Below are positions 34,889 to 44,251 of a stretch of DNA of 56,645 nt, piece after piece; position 1 is the first letter of the stretch, and every line of letters begins with the position of its first letter. A program made the translations under genes and the position numbers. The notes below the pieces were generated by a model. It was given only the letters and a program-made list of their open reading frames with translations, ran no database searches and was not told where the DNA came from. The stretch is from Mucilaginibacter sp. (GTDB lineage: Bacteria; Bacteroidota; Bacteroidia; Sphingobacteriales; Sphingobacteriaceae), in assembly GCA_028287895.1 (NCBI GenBank), contig JAQBOV010000085.1, positions 1-56,645 of the forward strand, written 5' to 3'.

Positions 34889-36139
34889 ATGCCCTATTTA
34901 TTCACTTCAGAATCCGTATCGGAAGGACATCCGGATAAAATTGCCGACCAGATATCGGACGCTCTAATAGATAATTTTTTAGCTTTTGACCCCGAGTCAA
35001 AGGTTGCCTGTGAAACTATGGTGACCACCGGACAGGTTTTTTTGGCCGGAGAAGTAAAATCAACCGCTTACCTGGATGTTCAGAAAATAGCACGCGATGT
35101 AATTAACCGGATTGGTTATAATAAAAGTGCGTACATGTTTGACGGTAATTCGTGCGGGGTGCTTTCGGCAATCCATGAGCAATCACCGGATATTAACCAG
35201 GGGGTTGACCGTAAGGAAAAACGGGAACAAGGCGCCGGCGACCAGGGAATGATGTTCGGCTATGCTACCGTTGAGACTGAAAATTATATGCCCTTAGCGC
35301 TGGATATTGCACATGCGTTATTGATCGAGCTGGCAGCCGTCCGCCGCGAGAATAGCCAAATCAAATACCTCCGCCCGGATGCAAAATCGCAGGTTACACT
35401 GGAGTATAATGATAACAACCAGCCAACCCGTATTGATGCAATTGTAATATCAACGCAGCACGATGATTTTGACGAGGAAAAGGCCATGCTAAAAAAGATC
35501 AGTAACGATATTGTTGATATACTTATTCCACGTGTAAAGGCGAAGTATCCAAAATACGCGCGCTTATTTAATGACGATATAAAGTACCACATTAATCCAA
35601 CCGGCAAGTTTGTCATTGGCGGGCCGCATGGTGATACCGGCTTGACAGGCCGCAAGATCATTGTAGACACCTATGGTGGCAAGGGCGCACATGGTGGTGG
35701 CGCCTTCTCGGGCAAAGATCCTTCAAAGGTAGACCGCTCTGCCGCTTATGCGACGCGCCATATTGCCAAAAACCTGGTTGCTGCCGGCGTTTGCGACGAA
35801 GTACTCGTGCAGGTTTCCTACGCTATCGGCGTAGCGCAGCCTATGGGTATTTACGTGAACACCTATGGCACAGGCAAGGTTGGCTTAAGCGACGGCGAGA
35901 TTGCCAAAAAAGTAGAAAGTATTTTTGAAATGACACCTTATGCCATTGAAACCCGCTTGAAATTGCGCAATCCTATTTACATCGAAACAGCTGCTTACGG
36001 CCACTTCGGCAAACCCAACCAAATAGTTACCAAAAGTTTCTTTAGCCCTAACGGCCAGGAACTGAAAGTTGAGGTTGAACTCTTTACCTGGGAAAAACTG
36101 GATTATGTGGGGAAGGTAAAGGCGGCCTTTGGGTTGTAG
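34889..36139 (+). CDS. metK: S-adenosylmethionine synthase
   Basis: 416 aa, making SAM from Met and ATP. Signatures: [20 protein letters not shown] (residues about 5-24), the hexapeptide GAGDQG followed by [27 protein letters not shown], and the P-loop-like [16 protein letters not shown]. The N-terminus begins directly at the conserved PYLFTSESV, so the start is firm. Regulation by the upstream SAM-II-type riboswitch is expected. ahcY, which removes the SAH product of SAM use, lies 16 kb downstream. Confidence 0.97.
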   Translation: MPYLFTSESVSEGHPDKIADQISDALIDNFLAFDPESKVACETMVTTGQVFLAGEVKSTAYLDVQKIARDVINRIGYNKSAYMFDGNSCGVLSAIHEQSPDINQGVDRKEKREQGAGDQGMMFGYATVETENYMPLALDIAHALLIELAAVRRENSQIKYLRPDAKSQVTLEYNDNNQPTRIDAIVISTQHDDFDEEKAMLKKISNDIVDILIPRVKAKYPKYARLFNDDIKYHINPTGKFVIGGPHGDTGLTGRKIIVDTYGGKGAHGGGAFSGKDPSKVDRSAAYATRHIAKNLVAAGVCDEVLVQVSYAIGVAQPMGIYVNTYGTGKVGLSDGEIAKKVESIFEMTPYAIETRLKLRNPIYIETAAYGHFGKPNQIVTKSFFSPNGQELKVEVELFTWEKLDYVGKVKAAFGL

Positions 36140-36242
36140 TTGATCGATTGAAGTTGATTGAGTTAGACCTGCCGGCAGGCGGGTTAAGTTGATCAGGTTA
36201 AAATGCAAACTTGATCAACTAATCGCTCAATCAACTATTCAC
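36140..36242. repeat. Dispersed inverted-repeat element, copy A
   Basis: Repeated TTGATTGAGTT-like words lead to the palindromic core CCTGCCGGCAGG (36168-36179), then GTTAAGTTGATCAGG. They are followed by the reverse-complement words AACTTGATCAACTAATCG and TCAATCAAC ending ACTATTCAC. The stretch 36151-36179 matches 54347-54375 at 25 of 29 positions. It starts at the metK stop codon and may act as its terminator structure. Confidence 0.6.
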
Positions 36243-36248
36243 TTTTAT

Positions 36249-36548
36249 TTATTTACTGTCCAATGCGAGCGATGCAAAAAAATCATCGCCCCCATGTGTA
36301 CTAACACCCTGTGGTATAGCAGCTGACAAACTATACCTCTTATTCGCTATAAGGATCATAAACATAAATATTCTTGTTTTTTGTGCGCTATTAACGCCTG
36401 TAGCCGAATAACTGCTGAAGCCTTTCCGTTTACCGATCGTAAAATCATCAAGGGCCATATTTGGCAGACTTGCGTTGATCCCCTTGTTTAGCTCCGCAGC
36501 AAAATGCGGGGTATCAACCAGGGAGCATATTTTTTCATACGATATTAC
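36249..36548 (-). pseudogene. 5'-truncated gene remnant
   Basis: An open frame of 99 codons runs between stops at 36549-36551 and 36249-36251 but has no ATG in its first third; the only Met (36458) would leave a 69-aa tail. The translated text looks protein-like (TPHFAAELNKGINASLPNM, then MALDDFTIGKRKGFSSYSA, and a closing YSLSAAIPQG ... DDFFASLALDSK). The ending resembles the C-terminal strand-helix of exported Bacteroidota proteins that finish in FF-x-SLKL. I read it as the 3' part of a lost gene. It could instead be a short functional ORF from 36458. Confidence 0.4.
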
Positions 36549-36660
36549 TTAAAAAGCAGCTTAAATATATCCTATTGATTTTTCAGAATAGTTGCTGAGC
36601 ATTCAGAAATATGACCGGGCTAATTGCAGTTAGTATTTATAAGGCTCAGAAACAAATGGC

Positions 36661-36861
36661 TTAGTACCGGCTTCTTCGTATTTCGCGCACGAGCCGGCGG
36701 TGCCTCCGGGCCTGATAATAATCATTGGTAACCAGTATGGCGTGGATCACACCCGGTATCCATAGACAAAGGGTAAGGATGCAGCTTAAAATAAATGCGC
36801 CGATGCGCCCGGTTGTTAAAACCGCAGCCGGCGGAAACAGGATGCAAAGGAAGTAACGCAT
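36661..36861 (-). CDS. YqaE/Pmp3 family membrane protein
   Basis: 66 aa. Two hydrophobic helices: the first holds YFLCILFPPAAVLTTGRIG (PP motif of the UPF0057/Pmp3 family), the second ILSCILTLCLWIPGVIHAILV with the conserved WIPGxxHA. The basic tail (QARRHRRLVREIRRSRY) is longer than in YqaE. Family members are stress-linked small membrane proteins of unclear mechanism. It is flanked by the remnant gene and diverges from the Nudix gene. Confidence 0.85.
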   Translation of the reverse strand: MRYFLCILFPPAAVLTTGRIGAFILSCILTLCLWIPGVIHAILVTNDYYQARRHRRLVREIRRSRY

Positions 36862-36939
36862 AATAATGATTAGAGCGTGGTTGGATGACTAAGTTACAAT
36901 TGCGATACATTTTTTAAAAGCCTTTTTTAACTTTAGCCC

Positions 36940-37500
36940 ATGCAGCACCCCGAAGAAAATCCCTGGCAGATCATTTCTGAAAAAGAAATTTACAATAATC
37001 CCTGGATCGGTTTGACCGAATACCAGGTAATCAACCCGTCAGGTAATCCCGGTATCTATGGGAAAGTACATTTCAACAATATTGCCATTGGCGTTTTTCC
37101 GCTTGATGAACAAATGAATACTTACCTGGTAGGGCAATACCGTTTTGCTTTGGGACAGTACAGCTGGGAAATACCCGAAGGCGGCGGCATGCTTGGCATC
37201 GACCCACTTGCCTCGGCCAAACGCGAACTGCTGGAGGAAACCGGGCTTAAAGCTAGCCGCTGGACGGAATTGCAACGTATGCATCTATCAAATTCGGTAA
37301 GTGATGAGCTGTCCATCATCTATCTTGCACGGGACCTCGAGCAGTTTGAAGCCGAACCGGAGGATACAGAACAACTCATTACAAAGAAAGTACCTTTCGA
37401 CGACGTTTACCGCATGGTTAGCGATGGCCAAATAACTGACGCTATATCCGTAGCATCAGTTTTGAAAATACGGCTGATGCAATTGGAGGGGCGGCTGTAA
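36940..37500 (+). CDS. Nudix hydrolase, ADP-ribose pyrophosphatase-like
   Basis: 186 aa. The Nudix box lies at about 81-103 with the metal-binding core RELLEETGL (Arg95, Glu96, Glu99, Glu100) and WEIPEGGG ahead of it, typical of ADP-ribose pyrophosphatases. The usual first Glu of GX5E is Ile87 here, with Asp88 adjacent. Downstream SVSDELSIIYLARDLEQ matches the dimer-swapping ADPRase part. It probably hydrolyses ADP-ribose or another nucleoside diphosphate derivative; the substrate is not decided by sequence. Confidence 0.9.
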   Translation: MQHPEENPWQIISEKEIYNNPWIGLTEYQVINPSGNPGIYGKVHFNNIAIGVFPLDEQMNTYLVGQYRFALGQYSWEIPEGGGMLGIDPLASAKRELLEETGLKASRWTELQRMHLSNSVSDELSIIYLARDLEQFEAEPEDTEQLITKKVPFDDVYRMVSDGQITDAISVASVLKIRLMQLEGRL

Positions 37501-37550
37501 ATAGGTTGATGAGTTCATGGTTGAGAAGTGAGTGATTAGAAAAACCAGTG
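37500..37550. repeat. Stuttering spacer after the Nudix gene
   Basis: Directly after the stop codon come loose repeats GGTTGATGAGTTCATGGTTGA and GAAGTGAGTGATTAG with a period of 8-10 bases. No terminator stem is obvious. Confidence 0.35.
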
Positions 37551-37668
37551 AAATCTAAAAATTACGGCCGTTCGAAAACGGACGCCTGTTGTATCGAAAT
37601 TAAACAATCAAAAAATAAAAAATAAATAAATCATTGACAGTTAGCTAGTTGCAATACCGGCATCTGAT

Positions 37669-38049
37669 TTGATGGAAGAAAGATGTAATCAGTCGAACAT
37701 GGCTTATCTCCGCAAAAAATTGGAACGGCGCACCTACTCGCAGGATCGTTACTATATCCTGATTAAGAGGCAAAAGTCGGGCAAGGCAACATTTAATGAA
37801 CTGACCGAACTGGATGAAATTGTAAACCGGGTGCCGGATATCCGAGAAAAAGTGATCAGGGAGAGCTTTTTTACAGATAATACACAGGATATAAATACCC
37901 CGCCAAACGACCCTGGAGGTAATGATAAATTACACGAGCAACCGGTTCAACACCAACCTTTCTGGAACCGGATCAAATCGTTGATTACACGCCTTTTTAT
38001 CTCACAAATTTCTGTTGTAAAATCAGGTGACCTGTCTCCATTATTTTAA
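37669..38049 (+). CDS. Hypothetical small basic protein
   Basis: 126 aa, not recognised. The N-terminal half is rich in Arg/Lys and probably helical (AYLRKKLERRTYSQDRYYIL, then NELTELDEIVNRVPDIREKV). A polar Pro/Asn/Gly linker (DINTPPNDPGGNDKLHEQP) leads to a hydrophobic-basic end (FWNRIKSLITRLFISQISVV). It begins MMEERCNQSN; the internal Met of NMAYLRKKL is another possible start. The helix-linker-amphipathic tail layout could suit a membrane-associated regulator, but there is no family evidence. Confidence 0.5.
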   Translation: MMEERCNQSNMAYLRKKLERRTYSQDRYYILIKRQKSGKATFNELTELDEIVNRVPDIREKVIRESFFTDNTQDINTPPNDPGGNDKLHEQPVQHQPFWNRIKSLITRLFISQISVVKSGDLSPLF

Positions 38050-38058
38050 TTTGATTTT

Positions 38059-38066
38059 TATATTTG
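38059..38066 (+). promoter_or_regulatory. Putative GNAT promoter -7 box (TATATTTG)
   Basis: TAnnTTTG match 17 bases before the chosen GNAT start; supports that start over the longer ORF that would overlap the preceding gene. Confidence 0.45.
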
Positions 38067-38083
38067 GTTGCTATAATCCCTCA

Positions 38084-38548
38084 ATGGACAGTAATGACAC
38101 GATAGAACTGAAAAGAACTGACAGCAACGATCCGGACTTTCGGTATCTGATACCTTTGCTTGATAAGGATTTGCAGGACAGATACGGCGCCCTCCAGTCA
38201 GTGTATGACCAGTATAATCATATCATTAATATTGACACCGTAATGATCGCTTATCATGGGCATACTCCTGCGGGCTGCGGATGCTTTAAGCAAATCGACG
38301 ACGGGTCAGTCGAGATCAAAAGGATGTTTGTTAAACCTGCTGAACGCGGAAAAGGCATCGCCAGCTCTATTTTAACCGGACTGGAATTATGGGCCAAAGA
38401 AGCCGGTTTTTTATATACCCTGCTCGAGACAGGCAATAACCAACCCGAGGCAATCTCCCTTTATAAAAAAGCAGGCTACACAATTGTTCCTAATTATGGG
38501 CAATACTCCGGAATGGAAACCAGCATTTGCATGCGCAAAGCGTTATAA
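38084..38548 (+). CDS. GNAT family N-acetyltransferase
   Basis: 154 aa from MDSNDTIEL; the ORF can be extended 57 bases upstream but then overlaps the previous gene and precedes the promoter box. The acetyl-CoA motif is in VKPAERGKGIASSILTGLEL (Q/RxxGxG/A form: ERGKGIA), with the preceding strand GSVEIKRMFV and the closing ETGNNQPEAISLYKKAGY. Acceptor substrate unknown. Confidence 0.9.
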   Translation: MDSNDTIELKRTDSNDPDFRYLIPLLDKDLQDRYGALQSVYDQYNHIINIDTVMIAYHGHTPAGCGCFKQIDDGSVEIKRMFVKPAERGKGIASSILTGLELWAKEAGFLYTLLETGNNQPEAISLYKKAGYTIVPNYGQYSGMETSICMRKAL

Positions 38549-38622
38549 AAAACAAGGCCGGCTAAAATTACGAATTGATAATAGGGGAGCGATTAAAAAC
38601 TAATTGGCTATGAATTGTTTTA

Positions 38623-39120
38623 ATGATTATGAAAATCTTGTATCATCTATTCGGCCAGGGGAAAGATCTTTCCGCCATGCAAATGTGCGCTCGCGCTGTA
38701 GTGATCTACTGTATCGCTCTCGTTTTGCTGCGCATCAGCGGCAGACGGACTTTCGGTAAAAAAACCGCATTTGATAATACCATTGCCATCATTTTAGGAG
38801 CCGTGCTGAGCAGGGCGGTGGTTGGGGCGTCTGCTTTTTTGCCGACAGTTGCCTGTAGCCTGGTGCTGGTACTTATCCATCGCGGCCTTGCATGGGCAAG
38901 CATACATAACAAAACCATACAACACCTACTTGAAGGGGTAAGCATACCTTTATATAAAAATGGCAAGCTGAACAAGGAAAATATGAATACAGCCCTGATC
39001 TCGGAAGACGAACTTAAAGGCGATCTGCGCCTGAAAGCACACATAAGCCGTTTAGCAGAGGCCGAGGAAATAAATATGGAAACCAATGGCGAGGTGAGCG
39101 TGGTAAAAAAGGAGTATTAG
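38623..39120 (+). CDS. DUF421/YetF family membrane protein
   Basis: 165 aa (ATG at 38623; a second ATG two codons later is equally good). Hydrophobic segments lie at about 22-40, 52-65 and 70-90. The family stretch is ISGRRTFGKKTAFDNTIAII and the C-terminal cytosolic domain has LEGVSIPLYKNGKLNKENM and ISEDELKGDLRLKAHIS. Members are found in spore formers and many Bacteroidota; the function is largely unknown. Convergent with the GH3-like gene, 11 bases apart, with no terminator between. Confidence 0.88.
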   Translation: MIMKILYHLFGQGKDLSAMQMCARAVVIYCIALVLLRISGRRTFGKKTAFDNTIAIILGAVLSRAVVGASAFLPTVACSLVLVLIHRGLAWASIHNKTIQHLLEGVSIPLYKNGKLNKENMNTALISEDELKGDLRLKAHISRLAEAEEINMETNGEVSVVKKEY

Positions 39121-39131
39121 GGCTAATACCG

Positions 39132-40652
39132 CTAACCCACCAACTCGGCCATCAACAAAATCGAATCAATATACTCCCTATCATTGGCCAGGCGAGGTAC
39201 TTTATGCTGGCCGCCTAATTTGCCTTTTTCTTTCATCCAGTTAAAAAAGGTGCCTTGCGGGGCGCGGTGTACAATCGGGCGCCGCAGCGCCATATCTTTA
39301 AAACGTTTGGCATCATAGTCTGAATTGATCTTGCGCAGGGTTTCATCCAGCAGGTCCACAAAGCGTTCAAACTCGGGCGGTTTTTGTTCAAACTCAATGA
39401 TCCACTCATGTGCGCCGCTTTCATCGCCCTTAAAATACACCGGTGCGGCGGTATATTCCCTGATAATGGCCCCGGTCTGGTGGCAGGCTTCTGCAAGTGC
39501 TCGCTCGGCATTATCAATGATCAGTTCTTCTCCAAATGCATTGATAAAATGCTTGGTACGCCCGGTAATCTGTATGCGGTAGGGTGAAAGTGAAGTAAAC
39601 CGGATCGTATCCCCTATCATGTACCGCCAAAGACCGGCATTGGTACTGATAATCAGGGCGTAGTTCTTATTCAACTCCACTTCATCAAGCGTGAGGGTCT
39701 TAGGGTTATCATCATGCAAATGCTCCAGCGGCAAAAACTCATAGAATATGCCATAATCCAGCATCAGCAGCATATCGCCGTGTTCTTCCTGATCCTGTAT
39801 CCCAAAAAAGCCTTCGGAGGCATTGTACGTTTCCAGGTAATGCATATCATCATTAGGGATCAGCTTTTTAAACTGCTCCCGGTAAGGGGTAAAATTCACC
39901 GCCCCATGATAATAAAGCTCCAGGTTGGGCCATACTTCCAGCAGGTTCTTTTTGCCGGTAATCTCCAGTATGCGCTTAAACAATAAAATATTCCAGGTAG
40001 GTACGCCGCTAATGCTGGTTACATTCACATCTTTGGTGGCGTAGGCCATCTTCTCGATTTTCTCCTCAAAATTCTCTAACAGGGCAATATCAAGGTGAGG
40101 GGTACGATAAAACTCAGCCCACAGGGGCAGATTCTTCATAAGTACTGCTGACAAGTCGCCAAAAAAAGTGTCTGCCTTCAGCTGGCTCACCTGGTGACTG
40201 CCGCCTAATGTTAAGGTCTTGCCGGTAAATATCCGGGCATTGGGGCGGTTGTTGAAATAAAGGGTAAGCATATCCTTACCACCCTTAAAATGGCATTCCT
40301 CCAGTGATTCCTCACTTACCGGGATAAATTTGCTGCGATCACTTGTAGTACCTGATGATTTAGCAAACCACCGGATCTCCGAACGCCAAAGCACATTTTG
40401 TTCGCCCTTCAGCATTCTTTCAATATAAGGCTTCAGGGTATCATAATTCTGTATGGGAACCCGTTGTTTAAATTGATTCAGATTTTCAATGCTCTTATAC
40501 TGATACTTTTTGCCCCATTCGGTATTTTCAGCGCCCGATACCAAGTGCTCAAACCATTCCTCCTGCACTTCATAGGGGTACTTCATAAAAAGCTCTATCT
40601 GGTGGATACGCTTTTTGATAAACCATGTAAATACAGAGTTAATAATTGTCAT
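39132..40652 (-). CDS. GH3 family acyl-adenylate-forming protein
   Basis: 506 aa. It resembles plant GH3 auxin-amide synthetases and their bacterial relatives of the ANL-like superfamily: FAKSSGTTSDRSKFIPVSEE (phosphate-binding loop, about 93-112), YLETYNASEGFFGIQD (adenylate motif), YMIGDTIRFTSLSPY, and a C-terminal domain with RRPIVHRAPQGTFFNWMKEK. Probably conjugates a small acid to an amine or thiol; bacterial substrates are not established. Upstream lptB is 118 bases away across a repeat-rich spacer. Confidence 0.88.
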   Translation of the reverse strand: MTIINSVFTWFIKKRIHQIELFMKYPYEVQEEWFEHLVSGAENTEWGKKYQYKSIENLNQFKQRVPIQNYDTLKPYIERMLKGEQNVLWRSEIRWFAKSSGTTSDRSKFIPVSEESLEECHFKGGKDMLTLYFNNRPNARIFTGKTLTLGGSHQVSQLKADTFFGDLSAVLMKNLPLWAEFYRTPHLDIALLENFEEKIEKMAYATKDVNVTSISGVPTWNILLFKRILEITGKKNLLEVWPNLELYYHGAVNFTPYREQFKKLIPNDDMHYLETYNASEGFFGIQDQEEHGDMLLMLDYGIFYEFLPLEHLHDDNPKTLTLDEVELNKNYALIISTNAGLWRYMIGDTIRFTSLSPYRIQITGRTKHFINAFGEELIIDNAERALAEACHQTGAIIREYTAAPVYFKGDESGAHEWIIEFEQKPPEFERFVDLLDETLRKINSDYDAKRFKDMALRRPIVHRAPQGTFFNWMKEKGKLGGQHKVPRLANDREYIDSILLMAELVG

Positions 40653-40770
40653 AGATAATCATTAGTCACTTGTCATTTTCATCACGTCGCCTTGCTCCCC
40701 GTCATTGGTCATTCAATAACCTAATGGCGAAGCCATATGATTAATGACGCCAGGCAAAGGCGCCAAGCAC
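40653..40770. repeat. Stuttering spacer between lptB and the GH3-like gene (AATGAC unit)
   Basis: In transcript sense the gap reads variants of AATGAC / AAGTGAC / CATTAA (for example GAATGACCAATGACGG and AAATGACAAGTGACTAATGA), plus a small palindrome ATGGCTTCGCCAT (40725-40737). The repeats run up to the GH3-like start codon. Confidence 0.55.
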
Positions 40771-41508
40771 TTAAACGAATGTCTTTCTTTTTAACACAAA
40801 ATTAGCACCCAGATACACTTTTCGCACCATTTCATTTTCTGCCAATACCTCGGGTACGCCCGATTCCAATATTTTTCCTTCAAAAAGCAGGTACGCACGG
40901 TCGGTAATCGACAAAGTCTCCTGCACGTTATGGTCGGTTATCAATATGCCGATATTACGATGTTTCAGTTTGGCCACCATAGCTTGTATCTCTTCCACAG
41001 CAATCGGGTCAACCCCGGCAAAAGGCTCATCAAGCAGTATAAAGTTCGGTTCGGCGGCCAAAGCACGGGCAATTTCAGTACGCCTGCGCTCACCACCCGA
41101 CAGCAGGTCGCCACGGTTTCGGCGTACTTTATGCAGGCTAAACTCGTCTATCAGTTCTTCGAGTTTCTCGTGTTGCTTTTCCTTGGTCATTTTACCCATC
41201 TCCAGCACCGCCTTAATATTATCCTCAACCGACAATTTACGAAACACGGATGCCTCCTGGGCCAAATAACCTATCCCCTTTTGCGCACGACGGTACATCG
41301 GGTCGCCGGTTATATCTTGATCATCCAAAAATATCGTACCCTCATTCGGTTTGATCAACCCTACGATCATGTAAAACGAAGTGGTTTTGCCCGCCCCATT
41401 TGGACCAAGCAATCCAACTATCTCCCCCTGCGAAACATCAAACGAAACATGATTTACAACTGCACGCTGCTTATATTTTTTTACGAGATTTTCTGCTCTT
41501 AATATCAT
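40771..41508 (-). CDS. lptB: LPS export ABC transporter ATP-binding protein LptB
   Basis: 245 aa ATPase of the LptB2FG machine that pulls lipopolysaccharide from the inner membrane. Walker [10 protein letters not shown] at 35-43, ABC signature LSGGE at 136-140, Walker B FILLDE at 156-161, H-loop [10 protein letters not shown]. The sequence [20 protein letters not shown] and [17 protein letters not shown] is diagnostic for LptB among ABC ATPases. It lies 61 bases after recJ in the same direction. Confidence 0.96.
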   Translation of the reverse strand: MILRAENLVKKYKQRAVVNHVSFDVSQGEIVGLLGPNGAGKTTSFYMIVGLIKPNEGTIFLDDQDITGDPMYRRAQKGIGYLAQEASVFRKLSVEDNIKAVLEMGKMTKEKQHEKLEELIDEFSLHKVRRNRGDLLSGGERRRTEIARALAAEPNFILLDEPFAGVDPIAVEEIQAMVAKLKHRNIGILITDHNVQETLSITDRAYLLFEGKILESGVPEVLAENEMVRKVYLGANFVLKRKTFV

Positions 41509-41569
41509 TTTGTCTGAACCAGAATTTATAGAATTTTTAAATTACCCGAATTTTGATCAGCTATTTAAC

Positions 41570-43285
41570 CTAATCAAAAAACTCACCACATCTTACCCCT
41601 TTTACATTCAACTGTATAGAACGTTTTTCACGCCAAATATTTTCTTCTATGTGATAACAAATATCAAAAGGCTTTCCTTCTTTTATTTCCGGCAGGTAAA
41701 CTCCCTGGTTAAAGGCAATACAATCAAAGCCGGCGGAACCTTCCTGCATCACTGTCATTTTCAGGTGGTTTTCGCCTACCAACCCTGCATAACCGCTAAC
41801 ATACACATTCCGGCTGATAAAAATGGGCGACATATTCTCTGGTCCGAAAGGTGCAAACTGGTTCAATATCCTGAAAAACTTTGGCTCTATTTGTTTTAAC
41901 TTTAGCTCGGCATCTATTGTTATTCGCTGTATCAACTGCTCATCGGTAATACTTGCACTTACCACTTGTTCAAAACGTTCAATAAAAGCATCCACATTTT
42001 CGGGATGCAGTGTAAGTCCCGCGGCATATTTATGACCGCCAAATTGTATAAGCAGGTCCTTGCATTCACAAAGTGCCTCATACAGGTCATATCCAAGCAC
42101 CGACCGTGCCGAACCTGTCACATGCCCGTTTGAGCGGGTAAGTACAACGGTTGGCCGGTAATATTTTTCAGTAAGGCGCGATGCAACAATTCCTATGACA
42201 CCTTTGTGCCAGTTTTCATTAAACACGACGGTCGATTTTCTGCCGATCATTACCTCATCACCTGCTATCATGCTTAACGCCTCATCGGTAATAGACAGGT
42301 CGTGCCCCTTTCGCTCGGTGTTTTTTATGTTGATCAGCATTCCCTTTTCCCTTGCGGCCTGATCATGGCAGGCAATCAGCAACTCCACAGCATGTTTAGC
42401 GTCATCGATACGGCCGGCAGCGTTAATGCGGGGGCCCAGGGTAAAAACAATATCCGATATGGTATAATTGCCTGTGGCCCTTGCGGCAATTTCCATTAAT
42501 ATCTTTACACCTATGCAGGGTTCATTGTTCAACTTTTGTAATCCGAAATAGGCCAGCACTCTGTTCTCGCCGGTGATATGTACAATATCACAAGCGATAC
42601 TGATGGCCACCAGGTCAAGATAGCAGGCCACTTCCTGGAAGGGGATATCATTTTTCTGTGCATAGGCCTGTATCAGCTTAAAGCCTATCCCGCATCCCGA
42701 AAGTTCCTTATAAGGATATTCGCAGTCGCTTCTTTTCGGGTCGAGCACAGCAATGGCCTCCGGCAGCTCTTTACCCGGAAGGTGATGGTCGCATATCACA
42801 AAATCAACCCCTTTGGTATTGGCATAAGCAATTTTATCAACCGATTTAATACCACAGTCGAGCGCTATAATCAGGCCAAAGCCATTATCAGCTGCATAAT
42901 CTATGCCCTGTGTAGATATACCGTAGCCTTCGCGGTAACGGTCGGGAATATAATATTCGATAGGATCATAGAGCTTACGAAAAAAGCTATAAACCAGGGA
43001 AACCGAGGTGGTTCCGTCAACATCATAATCGCCATAGACCAGTATCTTCTCCCCAGCCATGATGGCATTTTCAATTCGCTCAACCGCCTTTTCCATATCC
43101 GCCATCAGGAAAGGGTCATGCAGATGCCGCACCTCGGGCCTGAAAAAATACCGGGCATCCTCATAATTTGTAATGCCCCTGTGGATCAGCAAAGTACTTA
43201 AAACGGTGTCGATAGTAAGCGCATCAGCCAGTTTTATGACATCCTCATTATCGGGCTTTTCCCTTACCGCCCACCGTTTATTCAT
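41570..43285 (-). CDS. recJ: Single-stranded-DNA-specific exonuclease RecJ
   Basis: 571 aa from MNKRWAVREKPDN; a longer ORF start at 43366 would overlap the divergent MBL gene by 31 bases and is rejected. A 5'-3' ssDNA exonuclease in recombination and mismatch repair. The DHH phosphoesterase motifs are VYGDYDVDGTTSVSLVYSF, ALDCGIKS, and VICDHHLPGKELPEAIAVLD; DHHA1 has VTGSARSVLGYDLYEAL and FGGHKYAAGLTL. The C-terminal OB domain ends the protein. Confidence 0.96.
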   Translation of the reverse strand: MNKRWAVREKPDNEDVIKLADALTIDTVLSTLLIHRGITNYEDARYFFRPEVRHLHDPFLMADMEKAVERIENAIMAGEKILVYGDYDVDGTTSVSLVYSFFRKLYDPIEYYIPDRYREGYGISTQGIDYAADNGFGLIIALDCGIKSVDKIAYANTKGVDFVICDHHLPGKELPEAIAVLDPKRSDCEYPYKELSGCGIGFKLIQAYAQKNDIPFQEVACYLDLVAISIACDIVHITGENRVLAYFGLQKLNNEPCIGVKILMEIAARATGNYTISDIVFTLGPRINAAGRIDDAKHAVELLIACHDQAAREKGMLINIKNTERKGHDLSITDEALSMIAGDEVMIGRKSTVVFNENWHKGVIGIVASRLTEKYYRPTVVLTRSNGHVTGSARSVLGYDLYEALCECKDLLIQFGGHKYAAGLTLHPENVDAFIERFEQVVSASITDEQLIQRITIDAELKLKQIEPKFFRILNQFAPFGPENMSPIFISRNVYVSGYAGLVGENHLKMTVMQEGSAGFDCIAFNQGVYLPEIKEGKPFDICYHIEENIWREKRSIQLNVKGVRCGEFFD

Positions 43286-43292
43286 ATCTTTG
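43285..43292 (+). promoter_or_regulatory. Putative promoter -7 box of the MBL gene (TATCTTTG)
   Basis: TAnnTTTG match abutting the recJ start codon on the other strand; initiation would be near 43299, leaving a leader of about 37 bases. The 50-base gap serves both divergent genes. Confidence 0.45.
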
Positions 43293-43335
43293 TTGCTTAA
43301 AACAGTAAATATAGTCAGAAATTGACAACATTGAT

Positions 43336-44109
43336 ATGAAGATTTTTGCATTAGGTGAAGGGTCATACTCGGTTGATTCTTCTAAGAAATTTATACCCTT
43401 TGATCCTCAAACCGATAGCACCAAAGATCGTCCGGGCTCCCTATTTATCCATGTTAACCCTTTCCTGGTAAAGACTGCTGAAGATCTGATACTGTTTGAC
43501 ACAGGGCTGGGGTTTAAGGATACGCGGGATGAGTTGTTGCTGCACCAGCATATACGCAACGCGGGATTCGACCCCGATGAAGTAACGCTTGTATTGATGT
43601 CGCACCTGCACTATGACCACTCGGGCGGCCTGGTAGTAGAAAGGAATGGCCGGCTCGAACCCAGTTTCCCGGGTGCGCTGCATGTGATCCAACACAGCGA
43701 ATGGGAAACAGCCATCAACGGCAGATCATCATCCTACCACAAAGAAATTTTTGACGCGCTGAAGGATGCAGCCAATATTCAGTTTGTAGAAAATTCAGGT
43801 GAATTAAAACCTGGCATCAGCTATGAGCTATCAGGCGGGCATTGCCCCTTTCACCAGGTTTTTTGGATAAACGGTCATAGTGGCAAATGTTTTTATGGTG
43901 GCGATGAGTTGCCGGAACCTGAGCAGTTATTAAGAAAATTCATAGCGAAATATGATTACGACGGGCGTAAAGCGATGCGGCTACGGGAAGAATACGGCAA
44001 AAAGGCGGCTGAAGAAAATTATACCTGTTTATTTTATCATGCTAAGTCGAACCCTATAAGTAAGGTAAGCTATTCGGATGAGCACTTTACAGTAAAGGAA
44101 CTGTTGTAA
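43336..44109 (+). CDS. Metallo-beta-lactamase fold hydrolase
   Basis: 257 aa. The HxHxDH zinc motif is SHLHYDHSGG at about 88-97, with further ligands in ELSGGHCPFHQV and YGGDELPEPE. The N-terminus ILFDTGLGFKDTRDELLL is the usual strand before the motif. Similar to quorum-quenching or glyoxalase II-like hydrolases of the superfamily, but the substrate cannot be read from sequence. Confidence 0.9.
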   Translation: MKIFALGEGSYSVDSSKKFIPFDPQTDSTKDRPGSLFIHVNPFLVKTAEDLILFDTGLGFKDTRDELLLHQHIRNAGFDPDEVTLVLMSHLHYDHSGGLVVERNGRLEPSFPGALHVIQHSEWETAINGRSSSYHKEIFDALKDAANIQFVENSGELKPGISYELSGGHCPFHQVFWINGHSGKCFYGGDELPEPEQLLRKFIAKYDYDGRKAMRLREEYGKKAAEENYTCLFYHAKSNPISKVSYSDEHFTVKELL

Positions 44110-44251
44110 TTCGGAATTGTTGGAAAGTTGGCTAGTTAATTTTTGAGGTAATATTTTGTTTTGGGATCGTCACTGAATTTCGTTTTGTTAGAAAGTCTTA
44201 AGTGCGTAAATTCCAACGCTAAAACCGTTAAGCTTTACACCCTTAAAACAA

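Noticed and set aside
40930..41502. 190-aa + strand ORF opposite lptB
   Set aside because: Shadow of the LptB coding frame, which has Walker A, signature and Walker B motifs.
42578..43201. 207-aa + strand ORF opposite recJ
   Set aside because: Shadow; the minus strand encodes all RecJ DHH motifs continuously.
43286..43366. Longer RecJ N-terminus overlapping the MBL gene
   Set aside because: The extra 27 residues lack RecJ similarity, and the extension covers the promoter and start of the divergent gene.
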